NCBI GenBank assembly: GCA_964291545.2
Contig: OZ219860.1
Span: 372,001-436,000 of the forward strand
DNA length: 64,000 bases
Direction: 5' to 3'
From: G963667675 sp964291545
Lineage (GTDB): Bacteria; Chloroflexota; Dehalococcoidia; Lucifugimonadales; UBA3495
The position numbers and the translations under genes are program-made. Within the stretch, counting starts at the first letter, position 1, and every line of letters begins with the position of its first letter. Shown in pieces: positions 56,724 through 64,000 of the stretch. The notes beneath the pieces were generated by a model. It was not told where the DNA came from. It searched no databases and worked only from the letters and a program-made list of their open reading frames with translations.

Positions 56724-57598
56724 CGGTGGTGGTGGACAGTAGCAGCTGTCTGCCGCCGGAACTCCTGCGCCAGTGGAATATCACCGTTGTACCCCACCAA
56801 CTGGTAGTTGGTGACCGTTCGCTCCGAGACGGCGTAGACATCCATCCGGAAGAGTTCTACCGCCTCCTCGCCCAGGATCCCACAGCCTCCATGTCCACCG
56901 CCGCTCCTCAGCCCGGGCACTTCTTGGACGGATTCGTGGCCGCTTCGCAGCATGCTTCCAACGTCCTTTGTCTGACCCTTCCCGCCGAATTCAGCGCCAC
57001 CTATCGCTCCGCCTGCGCCGCGGCGGCATCGGCCAACGGCAGGCTGGCCGGCGCCAGGGTCCATGTACTGGACAGCCGGGCCGCCGCCGGGGCTTCCGGC
57101 CTGATTGCCCTGGCCGCCGCACGCTGGGCCGCAACGGGTATGGCCCTCGATGACCTCGTGTCCCGGGTCCAGCGATTGCTCCCACGCGTCGGTCTGCTGG
57201 CCTATTTGGACACAATCCGCTACTTGCGTCGCAGCGGGCGGGTGCGGCAACTTGATGCCTGGGCTGGGGCCTTGCTCAACATCAAGCCCCTAACCGAGTT
57301 GCGCCAGGGAGAAGCCCGTGTGTTGGAGAAGCCCCGGGGCAGGGCCAATGCCGCACGGCGGTTGGTCGACGTCATGCGGGAGCGGGTCTCCGGAAAGCCC
57401 GTCATCGTAAACGTGATGGAAGCCAACGCCGGTCAGGATGCTGCTGCCCTCAGCCGTCGGATTCAGGACGAGTTCGACTGCCGTCAGCTTATTACCAGCC
57501 AGTTCACTCCGGTAATGGGCCTGCACACCGGCCCGGGTCTCCTGGGCGTCGCTTTCTACGTCGTTGACGAAGACCAGGAGCCGCAGGCCAGCCCATGA
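56702..57598 (+). CDS. degV: DegV family fatty-acid-binding protein
   Basis: A 298-residue DegV-fold (FakB-like) protein that binds fatty acids for phosphorylation by FakA. VAVVVDSSSCLP, ITVVPHQLVVGDRSLRDGVDI, then MSTAAPQPGHFLDGF, LPAEFSATYRSAC, VLDSRAAAGASGLI and GLHTGPGLLGVAFY mark the family. It begins with TTG within the previous gene. No FakA-type kinase is visible here. The next gene overlaps by four bases (ATGA). Confidence 0.9.
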   Translation: MVQRHDVAVVVDSSSCLPPELLRQWNITVVPHQLVVGDRSLRDGVDIHPEEFYRLLAQDPTASMSTAAPQPGHFLDGFVAASQHASNVLCLTLPAEFSATYRSACAAAASANGRLAGARVHVLDSRAAAGASGLIALAAARWAATGMALDDLVSRVQRLLPRVGLLAYLDTIRYLRRSGRVRQLDAWAGALLNIKPLTELRQGEARVLEKPRGRANAARRLVDVMRERVSGKPVIVNVMEANAGQDAAALSRRIQDEFDCRQLITSQFTPVMGLHTGPGLLGVAFYVVDEDQEPQASP

Positions 57599-58236
57599 CA
57601 AATGACCGACTACACCGAGACGCCGCATTCTTGAGAGAGGCGCTGGGACTAGACCGTTCACCACAGAAGGGCTCTGGTCCACGCCATGGGACTCTGGTGG
57701 CCTTGAGCGGTCTGCCCGGGACCGGCAAGTCCCATTTCGCCGCGCAACTGGCAGACAAACTGCCCTGCGTCGTGCTGGAAAGCGACCGCATTCGCAAGCT
57801 CTTGGTCGCCAGGCCCCAATACACCGGGCCGGAGCACGGCCGCGTCTTCACCGTATGCCATCTTCTAATCGAAGAATGCTTGTCCCTCGGCCACACGGTC
57901 CTCTTTGACGCCACGAACCTTACCGAGGCTTCCCGTAGACCCTTGCGGTTGATTTGCAGCCGCTTGTCCGTTCCCCTACTATGGATACGCCTGACAGCTC
58001 CGTTGGACGTCGTAAAACGGCGGCTGACCGGCCGGGACGCCGGGGAACCCGACGGCTTCTCGGACGCCGGCTGGACGGTCTACAGCCGCATGGCACCAGG
58101 CGAAGAGCCAATCAAGGGCCCTCATTTTGACGTCGACTCGTCAGGCGACATCACTGGCGTAGTCGATGAGGTTGCCCGCCAGATACCGGCGTCCGGAGCG
58201 GTCGTTGCCGGTCAACACCGTTCTGTCACCGGTTGA
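57595..58236 (+). CDS. P-loop kinase-like ATPase
   Basis: A 213-residue protein with an AAA_33-type/gluconate-kinase-like fold. Walker A is GLPGTGKS (about 39-46), ESDRIRKLLV follows, and VLFDATNLTEASR and LTAPLDVVKRRLTGRD match small-molecule kinases. The substrate is unknown. It starts in the degV stop (ATGA) and pepA follows by 28 bp, so the whole padR-to-pepA row may be one operon. No link to degV chemistry can be shown. Confidence 0.78.
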   Translation: MTNDRLHRDAAFLREALGLDRSPQKGSGPRHGTLVALSGLPGTGKSHFAAQLADKLPCVVLESDRIRKLLVARPQYTGPEHGRVFTVCHLLIEECLSLGHTVLFDATNLTEASRRPLRLICSRLSVPLLWIRLTAPLDVVKRRLTGRDAGEPDGFSDAGWTVYSRMAPGEEPIKGPHFDVDSSGDITGVVDEVARQIPASGAVVAGQHRSVTG

Positions 58237-58264
58237 CTCCACTCTCTGAAGGAAAATTGTAGAT

Positions 58265-59782
58265 ATGAGAATCACTGTAGCCGTCGACGACATCACCCAA
58301 GTCGAGACCCCGGCCCTGGTGGTCAACCTGTTCAAGGGTGTTACCGAGCCCGGCGGCGCGACGGGAGCCGTGGACAAAGCCCTCGACGGGGCCATCTCCC
58401 GCCTCATCAAAGATGGCGAGATAAAGGGCAACCAGGGCGGGATTGGCATGCTGCACACCATGGGCAAAATCGCCCCCCAGCGTGTCGTAGTGGTAGGGTT
58501 GGGCCCTGCCGAAAAACTCGACGCCCAAGTGGTCCGCCAGGTCTCGGGCGGCGTGGCCCGCTATCTCCGGCAGCGGGGCATCTCCAGCGCCGCCACCATA
58601 GCCCACGGCGCCGGAATCGGCGGACTGGACCCTGCCGTCTCCGGCCAGGCCATCGCCGAGGGCACTTTGCTGGGCCTGTACAGGTTTGAGTCGTATCTCT
58701 CTTCCGACGATGACCGGTCTCAGAACGATCTTGAAGAGCTGGTCATCATCGACCGGGATCCCGTCCAGACCGCCGCCATCCGTTCCGGCGTGGCCGTGGG
58801 TCAGACAATGGCCGAGGGAGCAATCCTGGCCCGGGACATGGTCAACGAGCCGGCCAACGTCATGACGCCGTCGCAGATGGCTGAGACCGCCGGCCGCGTC
58901 GCCGGCTCCGATGGCTTGTCTCTCACGGTGTTCGAGGCCTCCCAGATGCAGGAAATGGGCATGGGGGCCATCCTCGGCGTCGCCCAGGGCAGCGACCAGC
59001 CGCCCAAGCTTATCGTCCTTGACTACAAGGGCGACCCGGAACGCCCCGAGAACAACATGGGCCTGGTGGGTAAAGGCATCACCTTCGACACCGGCGGTAT
59101 TTCCCTCAAGCAGCCCGGCGGCATGGAAGCCATGAAGGGCGACATGGCCGGCGGCGCGTCCGTCATAGCCGCCATGCAGGTCATCGCCCGGCTCAAGCCC
59201 AAAATCAACGTCACCGGCATCATCGCCGCCACCGAGAATATGCCCAGCGGCTCGGCCCAACGCCCCGGTGACGTGGTGCGGGCCATGAACGGCAAGACCA
59301 TTGAAGTGATTAACACCGACGCCGAGGGCCGCCTGGTCTTGGCCGACGCCCTGTGCTGGGCCCGTGAGAAGGGCATCACCCGCCTGGTCGACGTGGCAAC
59401 TCTCACTGGCGCCATGGTCGTAGCCTTGGGCAAGGCGTGCACTGGAGTCATGGGCAACGACCAGGCCCTCACCGACCACATAGTCGCCGCCGGGGACGAC
59501 ACCGGCGAGAAATTCTGGCAGCTTCCCATGTTCGACGAGTACAAAGCCTTGATAAAGAGCGACGTGGCCGACATGAAGAACTCCGGCGGCCGCCAGGCCG
59601 GTTCCATCACCGCCGCCTTGTTGCTCGCCGAGTTCGTCGACGGCGCAGCCTGGGTGCACCTGGACATCGCCGGCACTTCAACCGCCGCCGGCACCAAGGG
59701 CTACCAGGTCAAAGGGGCTTCCGGTGTCCCGGTCCGCACCCTGGCCCAACTGGCCTGCCGCTTGGCCGACGAGGCGGCCTAG
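58265..59782 (+). CDS. pepA: Leucyl aminopeptidase (M17)
   Basis: A 505-residue hexameric cytosolic metallopeptidase. The diagnostic NTDAEGRLVLADAL is present, with LVGKGITFDTGGISLK for the metal and catalytic Lys, ARDMVNEPANVMTPSQMA for the domain junction, and ATLTGAMVVALG. GAAGGAAAA precedes the ATG. The length is typical. It is followed by one of the dispersed repeats. Confidence 0.96.
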   Translation: MRITVAVDDITQVETPALVVNLFKGVTEPGGATGAVDKALDGAISRLIKDGEIKGNQGGIGMLHTMGKIAPQRVVVVGLGPAEKLDAQVVRQVSGGVARYLRQRGISSAATIAHGAGIGGLDPAVSGQAIAEGTLLGLYRFESYLSSDDDRSQNDLEELVIIDRDPVQTAAIRSGVAVGQTMAEGAILARDMVNEPANVMTPSQMAETAGRVAGSDGLSLTVFEASQMQEMGMGAILGVAQGSDQPPKLIVLDYKGDPERPENNMGLVGKGITFDTGGISLKQPGGMEAMKGDMAGGASVIAAMQVIARLKPKINVTGIIAATENMPSGSAQRPGDVVRAMNGKTIEVINTDAEGRLVLADALCWAREKGITRLVDVATLTGAMVVALGKACTGVMGNDQALTDHIVAAGDDTGEKFWQLPMFDEYKALIKSDVADMKNSGGRQAGSITAALLLAEFVDGAAWVHLDIAGTSTAAGTKGYQVKGASGVPVRTLAQLACRLADEAA

Positions 59783-59805
59783 CTCCACCCGGCCCGGGAG
59801 TTTCT

Positions 59806-59864
59806 CCGTTCGTGCTGAGCCTGTCCTGAGGTTCTCGAAGAGGGAAAATCGAAGTATGAACGGA
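59806..59864 (+). repeat. Dispersed palindromic repeat (GAGGTTCTCGAAG family)
   Basis: TCCGTTC and GAACGGA form outer arms around GAGCCTGTCCTGAGGTTC, TCGAAG and a GGGAAAATCGAAG segment. The core matches the ends of the direct repeats at 53.8 and 54.0 kb. Confidence 0.75.
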
Positions 59865-59935
59865 CAGGATCCCCGCCGACCCCCCCACCCCTGTGTTACT
59901 ATGGGCCTCCAAAACCACGTAAAGGAGTCATCACC

Positions 59936-60958
59936 ATGCCATTCGGAGGCAACGACTGGCTGGCCCTCACCCAGGAAGAGACCCTGGAGCCCGACCTCCC
60001 CATCTGCGATCCCCATCACCACTTCTGGGACTTTCGCACCGCCCGCATCCCTTACCAGAGGTACCTGCTGCACGAACTGGCTGACGACATCAACAGCGGC
60101 CACAACGTGCGGTCCACCGTGTTCATCGAAGCGCGCTCCATGTACCGCACCGACGGCCCCCAGGAGCTGCGCTGCGTCGGTGAGGTAGAGTTCGTCCAGG
60201 GCCTGGCCGCCGCCAGCGCCAGCGGACTCTACGGCCCTGGCCGCGCCGCTGCCGCCATTGTCGGCAAGGCCGACCTGACCATGGGCGACGCTGTCAAGCC
60301 GGTGCTGGAAGCCTTGCAGGCTGCCAGTCCCAACCGCTTCCGAGGCATCCGCCACTCCGTCACTTGGGACCCTCACCCTGAAATCGAAAATCAGGCTGTG
60401 GGAGCCACCCAGGGCATGATGGGCGGGGACAATTTCCGCGCTGGGGCTAAAGTGCTGCAGAGCATGGGACTGTCCTTCGAGGCCTGGATGTTCTTCCATC
60501 AGCTACCGGACCTGGTCGGATTCGCCAATGCCGTGCCCGACCTGACCATCATCCTCAACCACGTCGGAGGCTTGCTGAGGACGGGTCCCTACGCCGGCCG
60601 GGACGACGTCATGGAGACCTGGCGAAAGGGCATCGCCGCCGTGGCCCAGTGCCCCAACGTCAACATGAAGCTGGGCGGTATCGGAATGCCCCGCACTGGC
60701 TTCGACTGGGCCACCCGCAACCAGCCCATTGGCTCGGAGGAACTGGCTCGGGACATGGCCCCGTTAATGGACTACTGCATCGAACAGTTCGGCCCCGGCC
60801 GGTGCATGTTCGAAAGCAACTACCCCGTGGACAAGGTCTCCTATTCCTACAACGTCATGTACAACGCCTTCAAGCGCCTTTCCAAGGCCTACTCCCCTTC
60901 AGAGCGCGCCGCCATGTTCCACGACAACGCCGTAAAGGCATATCGTATCGAGGTGTAG
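59936..60958 (+). CDS. Amidohydrolase family protein
   Basis: A 340-residue enzyme of the amidohydrolase_2 type, a metal-dependent barrel that hydrolyses lactones or decarboxylates aromatic acids. The N-terminal CDPHHHFWD (Asp25, His27-29) is the metal motif, ILNHVGG carries another His, and CMFESNYPVDK the C-terminal conserved Asp-containing loop. AAAGGAG precedes the ATG. It is convergent with an aldo/keto reductase. The substrate is unknown. Confidence 0.88.
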   Translation: MPFGGNDWLALTQEETLEPDLPICDPHHHFWDFRTARIPYQRYLLHELADDINSGHNVRSTVFIEARSMYRTDGPQELRCVGEVEFVQGLAAASASGLYGPGRAAAAIVGKADLTMGDAVKPVLEALQAASPNRFRGIRHSVTWDPHPEIENQAVGATQGMMGGDNFRAGAKVLQSMGLSFEAWMFFHQLPDLVGFANAVPDLTIILNHVGGLLRTGPYAGRDDVMETWRKGIAAVAQCPNVNMKLGGIGMPRTGFDWATRNQPIGSEELARDMAPLMDYCIEQFGPGRCMFESNYPVDKVSYSYNVMYNAFKRLSKAYSPSERAAMFHDNAVKAYRIEV

Positions 60959-60963
60959 CGTCC

Positions 60964-61977
60964 CTACGGATTAACGTACTGCGGTGGGTAGGTATTCACG
61001 CCGTGCCTGGCGAAGACAGCGTCTATACGTCGCAGATCTTCGGCCGATAATGCCCACTCTAAGGCGCCTAAGTCCTCGTCCAGCTCCTGGTCGCTCAGGA
61101 TGCCCACCAGGGAGACGCCCACTGCCGGGTTGTCCAGCGTCCACCTGATTGAAAGCTGCGGCAAGGTCTTGCCCAGGCTCTCCGCTATGGGTTTCAGGTC
61201 GTTGACCAGGTTTACGTTTCGCTCCCACACCGAATCGTCGAACATGTCCACCACCACTTCCGGCGCGTCGCCCCGCATGCGCCAGTCCACCTCCTCGAAG
61301 TTCTTTGGGTTCGTGCAGGTCCCGGACAGCAGCCCGGATGCCAACGCCCCCCAGCCCATCACGCCAATGCCCTCCTGCTCGCAATGGGGGATGAGCTCCT
61401 GGTCCACCCGCCTGTCGAACGCGTTGTAGTGGAACTGCGCTGCATCCACCCGCCGGATGGCGTTGCATTCCTTGAGCTGGGCCAGGCTGTGATTTGAGAG
61501 GCCCACGTACCGCGCTTTCCCCTGCTGCACGATGCTGTCCAGGGTCTCCATTGTCTCCTCGAAAGGCGTGTGGGGGTCTGGATAATGCACCAGCAGCACG
61601 TCGATGTAGTCCGTCTGCATCCGCTCCAGGCTCTGCTCCACCAGGGGCAGTATGTAGTCTCGCCGGCTGTCCCGGCCCGGCTTCGGCCGGTCAACCTCCG
61701 AACCCTCCCAGCCCAGGCCGCACTTGGTCACCAGCGCCACCTCCTTGCGCCGCGCGCCCAGGGCCCTGCCCAGCATCTTTTCCGAGTCTCCCAGGCCGTA
61801 ATGGGGCGCGGTGTCGAAACAGTTGATTCCCGCGTCGATGGCCCGGTTTACCGTGGCGCACATCCGGTCGATGTACTCGTCCCCCCACAGTCCTTTAGTC
61901 GGCTTCGACGCGTCGTGACAACCAAAGCCAATAGCTGACACGGTGATGTCCGTTGCTCCGAATTTGCGGTATTCCAT
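60964..61977 (-). CDS. Aldo/keto reductase
   Basis: A 337-residue aldo/keto reductase, distinct from the one at 0.1-1.1 kb. The catalytic tetrad is Asp55 and Tyr60 in CFDTAPHYGLG, Lys85 in LVTKCGLG and His131 in VLLVHYPDP. I chose the ATG at 61977, which has GGAGGCGG upstream; 18 further codons are open. It may be an L-fucose/galactose-dehydrogenase-like type, but this is uncertain. Confidence 0.9.
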   Translation of the reverse strand: MEYRKFGATDITVSAIGFGCHDASKPTKGLWGDEYIDRMCATVNRAIDAGINCFDTAPHYGLGDSEKMLGRALGARRKEVALVTKCGLGWEGSEVDRPKPGRDSRRDYILPLVEQSLERMQTDYIDVLLVHYPDPHTPFEETMETLDSIVQQGKARYVGLSNHSLAQLKECNAIRRVDAAQFHYNAFDRRVDQELIPHCEQEGIGVMGWGALASGLLSGTCTNPKNFEEVDWRMRGDAPEVVVDMFDDSVWERNVNLVNDLKPIAESLGKTLPQLSIRWTLDNPAVGVSLVGILSDQELDEDLGALEWALSAEDLRRIDAVFARHGVNTYPPQYVNP

Positions 61978-62105
61978 AGCTTTGCCGCCTCCAGTGAGTC
62001 TGACTTGGGCCTTGAGGCCGATTTGCCTCATAGTACATCAATCGTCATCACCCGTTCCACCGATTGCTATGCTCGCCGCCAACCCGCCCCGCCGGCCTGG
62101 TTTCA

Positions 62106-62135
62106 TTGACAACGTCAGAACCAAATTGATATAAG
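62106..62135 (+). promoter_or_regulatory. Promoter of the VOC gene
   Basis: TTGACA, an 18-bp spacer and TATAAG, ending 41 bp before the ATG at 62177. Confidence 0.65.
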
Positions 62136-62176
62136 CCTGAACAGGTGTACAGCCAAGACAAGGGGGAATCGACGAT

Positions 62177-62542
62177 ATGAGCAGTCCTAACGAAGGCCCT
62201 GTAGGCGTCCTGCGCATGGTCGGCATCGATGTGGGGGACTTGGACCGGGCCAAAGACTTCTGGTGCGCTATTCTGGGCTTGGAAGAGGAGAGCCGTGGCC
62301 CCGAATACCTGCTGTTTGTTAGGAAGCCCGGGGAGCCAATTCTCTACCTCCAAAAGGTGCCGGAGACTAAGACCGTCAAGAACCGGATGCACTTTGACAT
62401 CGCCGTGCAAGACCTGGATGCAGCAGTAGCCCGCGCCTATGCCCTGGGAGCGACCCGCTCGCGCACCATCCCCGGAGGCGGCCCCCACGTGGCCGTCTTG
62501 GAGGACCCCGACGGCAACGAATTCTGCCTGGTCTCGCACTAG
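62177..62542 (+). CDS. VOC (glyoxalase/dioxygenase) superfamily protein
   Basis: A 121-residue protein with two beta-alpha-beta-beta-beta modules: MVGIDVGDLDRAKDFWCAILGL at the start and VAVLEDPDGNEFCLV at the end. The candidate metal ligands are few (His71-like in RMHFDIAV and the Glu in GNEFCL), so catalytic activity is doubtful. A promoter is upstream and it stands alone. Confidence 0.85.
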   Translation: MSSPNEGPVGVLRMVGIDVGDLDRAKDFWCAILGLEEESRGPEYLLFVRKPGEPILYLQKVPETKTVKNRMHFDIAVQDLDAAVARAYALGATRSRTIPGGGPHVAVLEDPDGNEFCLVSH

Positions 62543-62569
62543 CCAACCAGCGGCCGCAACCTCCCTGTC

Positions 62570-62650
62570 ATTCCGAGGAGCTTGCGGCGAGGAATCTAGA
62601 ACTCCTGGCAAAAGGCACTCGCAGGGCCTGTCCTGAGGCTCTCGAAGGAG
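62570..62650 (+). repeat. Dispersed repeat block
   Basis: An imperfect copy of two repeat kinds met at 53.7-54.0 kb: ATTCC...GGAATCTAGA (62570-62600) and CCTGTCCTGAGGCTCTCGAAGG (split at 62627-62648), here closer together. Confidence 0.65.
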
Positions 62651-62919
62651 GCACTCTCAGGCGGAACGGGCAGGGAGGCACGTCCCGAGTATGTCGGAGG
62701 GGCCAAATGGCCGCGTGGTCGGAGTTAAAGCGGACAGAGATTAGGGGGTACCGAACTCCGCCCACCCAAACAGGGCATTCGGGAAACTTCAACTCGGATT
62801 CTGTCAACTGCAGCTACGGAACCGAGGCTCACTACCATTTCGATAGTTGATTTGACACCAACAGCTTAGGGAACTCCCCGTACCTCCCGCCCTGTAGACC
62901 CTTCAAACCCCAAAACGAA

Positions 62920-62948
62920 AAAGCCCCGGCTACTTCAGCTGGGGCTTT
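62920..62948 (-). terminator. Terminator of the hypothetical gene at 63.0-63.5 kb
   Basis: A 12-bp stem AAAGCCCCGGCT/AGCTGGGGCTTT (one G-U pair) and five-base loop. Read on the minus strand it is followed by TTCGTTTTG, and it is 67 bp past the stop of that gene. Confidence 0.75.
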
Positions 62949-63014
62949 AACATCTTACAACACGCTGTCCGCCGGGTTCGATCAATGTTTACCTGACGGG
63001 GAACGTCACTGGCC

Positions 63015-63497
63015 TTACGGTGAGATAACATTGGCCTTGATGGCTTTGCTCCGGAGATTACCCTCCTTATCCAGGTGAGCCCTGAGACCGGCTATGGCGG
63101 CTTTGACTAAGGAGGGGTCAAGGGACTGGGCCGCAGGGCCTTGCTCTGCTTCCTCAAGCAATTCTTTGCACCGTTCATCGATTTGCTGGAAGGCCCAATC
63201 GAGCTGCGCCTGTACGGTTTCGGCCTCCTCAGGAAACGGGCGGATCGTTCTGTCGGGGGGCATTAAACGATCATAGCCTCCGCCGTGCCAATGGCCTTGG
63301 TCCTCATGGCAATCCCAACGCAGGATTTCTTCATTACAGACCTGGACCCCTATGGTTGGACCTCCAACGTTACGTTCCCATTTCTCGGATGGAAAAATCC
63401 TCAACGGCCACGCATAAGCAGTGACTTGCCCGTCTGGGGACAGGGGAAGGTGCAATTCCGCTCCCCAATACTTCTCGTCTGAGGCCTTCGTTGCCAT
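63015..63497 (-). CDS. Hypothetical protein with His-rich HWHGGGYDR motif
   Basis: A 160-residue protein that I do not recognise. An N-terminal beta-rich part (ELHLPLSPDGQVTAYAWPLR) leads to RWDCHEDQGHWHGGGYDRL (about 61-79), whose histidines and Asp could bind a metal; a helical C-terminal half follows. I chose the ATG at 63497 for its GGGAGAAG Shine-Dalgarno; the frame is open 32 codons upstream. It has its own terminator. Confidence 0.55.
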   Translation of the reverse strand: MATKASDEKYWGAELHLPLSPDGQVTAYAWPLRIFPSEKWERNVGGPTIGVQVCNEEILRWDCHEDQGHWHGGGYDRLMPPDRTIRPFPEEAETVQAQLDWAFQQIDERCKELLEEAEQGPAAQSLDPSLVKAAIAGLRAHLDKEGNLRSKAIKANVISP

Positions 63498-63834
63498 GGT
63501 TATCTTCTCCCTTAGCCCTACTGAGCCGTAGTATCCCTGGTTAGCTTTGGCCGACTCAACCGTGGCGCACCAACGTTGGAGGAAAGTTAGCACCTTCCGC
63601 CAATGTTGTCAAAGGTCAAAAGGCCCTTCAGCCCATATTCCCCATCTTGAGGATAACGTCACCGGCTAGCCGGCAGAAGCGGTATCCTCTGTTAGTTAGC
63701 CACCAGCCAATACAGCGGTCTCTTCCACTTTACAGATCCAGCCGGGGGACTATGTAGCCGGATTGCTTGAAAACGAACCATGAACTTAATGGCTGCCTCA
63801 CGAGAGTGGAGCAATTGAGTGAATCGGAGGGCAG

Positions 63835-63863
63835 TTGACGCTCTCATGGTGACGTACTATAGT
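63835..63863 (+). promoter_or_regulatory. Promoter near the window end
   Basis: TTGACG, 17 bp, TATAGT. It would start a transcript near 63870. Confidence 0.55.
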
Positions 63864-63884
63864 CCGAGCCATCCAAGGGGGAAC

Positions 63885-63986
63885 ATGTTCAGGAAAATCA
63901 GCTTAATCCGGGAAATACCGGTTAACGACCCCAAACGGACCTTTGGTTCTGCAAGGGAGGGCCGGGCGACGAGGCCCTGCAGCTGA
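63885..63986 (+). CDS. Possible 33-residue ORF
   Basis: An ATG with AAGGGGG three bases before it opens a short basic peptide that ends at 63986. It follows the promoter by 22 bp. It may be a leader peptide or chance. Confidence 0.25.
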   Translation: MFRKISLIREIPVNDPKRTFGSAREGRATRPCS

Positions 63987-64000
63987 CGGCGAAGGGATAT

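Larger units (their letters stand above)
63498..64000. other. 503-bp end region
   Basis: It holds a good plus-strand promoter (63835-63863) and a 33-codon frame; otherwise nothing recognisable. The next gene lies beyond the window. Confidence 0.4.

Noticed and set aside
58226..59659. 477-codon minus-strand frame inside pepA
   Set aside because: Antisense to a full-length M17 peptidase with all motifs; a codon-bias artefact.
62970..62990. GGTTCGATC, resembling a tRNA T-loop
   Set aside because: No pairing T-stem, anticodon arm or acceptor stem around it.

Overview
The window is a GC-rich bacterial chromosome segment with dense, mostly co-directional operons. Gene content points to Chloroflexota, probably the Dehalococcoidia/SAR202 side. 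This is an inference from several features together: a B12-dependent (class II) ribonucleotide reductase with an NrdR repressor, a division cluster cut down to rsmH-ftsA-ftsZ with no mur, mra, ftsW or ftsI genes, a SUF iron-sulfur operon ending in SufU-type scaffolds, a cysteine-type CcmE, a fused gamma-alpha 2-oxoacid:ferredoxin oxidoreductase, and many GTG/TTG starts with strong Shine-Dalgarno sites. No rRNA, tRNA, CRISPR array, transposase or prophage structural gene was seen.

Layout. 0-2.9 kb: three minus-strand genes (aldo/keto reductase, DUF1802 protein, TatD-type hydrolase). 2.9-8.9 kb: sufB-sufC-sufD-sufS-sufU operon plus a second SufU-like gene. 9-10.3 kb: DinB-like and YdeI/OmpD-associated proteins. 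10.4-15.4 kb: an accessory stretch with a small membrane protein, a nuclease carrying four zinc modules and two endonuclease VII domains, an orphan protein, and a large repeat-bearing lipoprotein with a metallopeptidase motif. 15.6-19.6 kb: pyrG, a small transaldolase and rho. 19.7-23 kb: a FIST-domain protein, a periplasmic-binding-fold protein without signal peptide, and an SDR. 23-24.5 kb (minus): hicBA toxin-antitoxin and a fumarylacetoacetate hydrolase-family gene. 24.7-27.7 kb: ccmABCDE cytochrome c maturation. 27.8-30.4 kb (minus): 2-oxoacid:ferredoxin oxidoreductase. 30.8-40 kb: dprA-topA-xerC-aroQ-pepP-efp-xseA-xseB and a formyltransferase. 40.1-43.9 kb (minus): tig-clpP-clpX and a ferredoxin. 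44.5-48.3 kb: rsmH, ftsA, ftsZ. 48.7-52.5 kb: nrdR with a small coupled gene, then nrdJ. 52.6-59.8 kb: pdxA, a duplicated repeat block, proC, yggT, padR with a HAAS-domain membrane protein, degV, a P-loop kinase and pepA. 59.9-64 kb: amidohydrolase, aldo/keto reductase, VOC protein, repeats and an unknown gene.

How parts work together. SufB/C/D with SufS and SufU build Fe-S clusters, which the ferredoxin and oxidoreductase in this window need. CcmA-E export and handle heme for c-type cytochromes. NrdR and NrdJ look like one regulatory unit: both promoters have a good -35/-10 pair followed by two NrdR-box-like palindromes spaced exactly 31 bp apart. Tig-ClpP-ClpX is the usual protein-quality module. 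DprA, TopA, XerC and XseAB form a DNA-processing group.

The most unusual items are the four-zinc-module/twin-endonuclease VII protein (10970-12313), the WxDG-repeat metallopeptidase lipoprotein (12808-15402), the FIST plus cytosolic binding-protein pair (19722-22114), the CcmE with Cys in place of the heme-binding His, an EF-P with Gln at the loop tip, and the paired NrdR boxes. All function calls come from reading motifs by eye; no database search was run.
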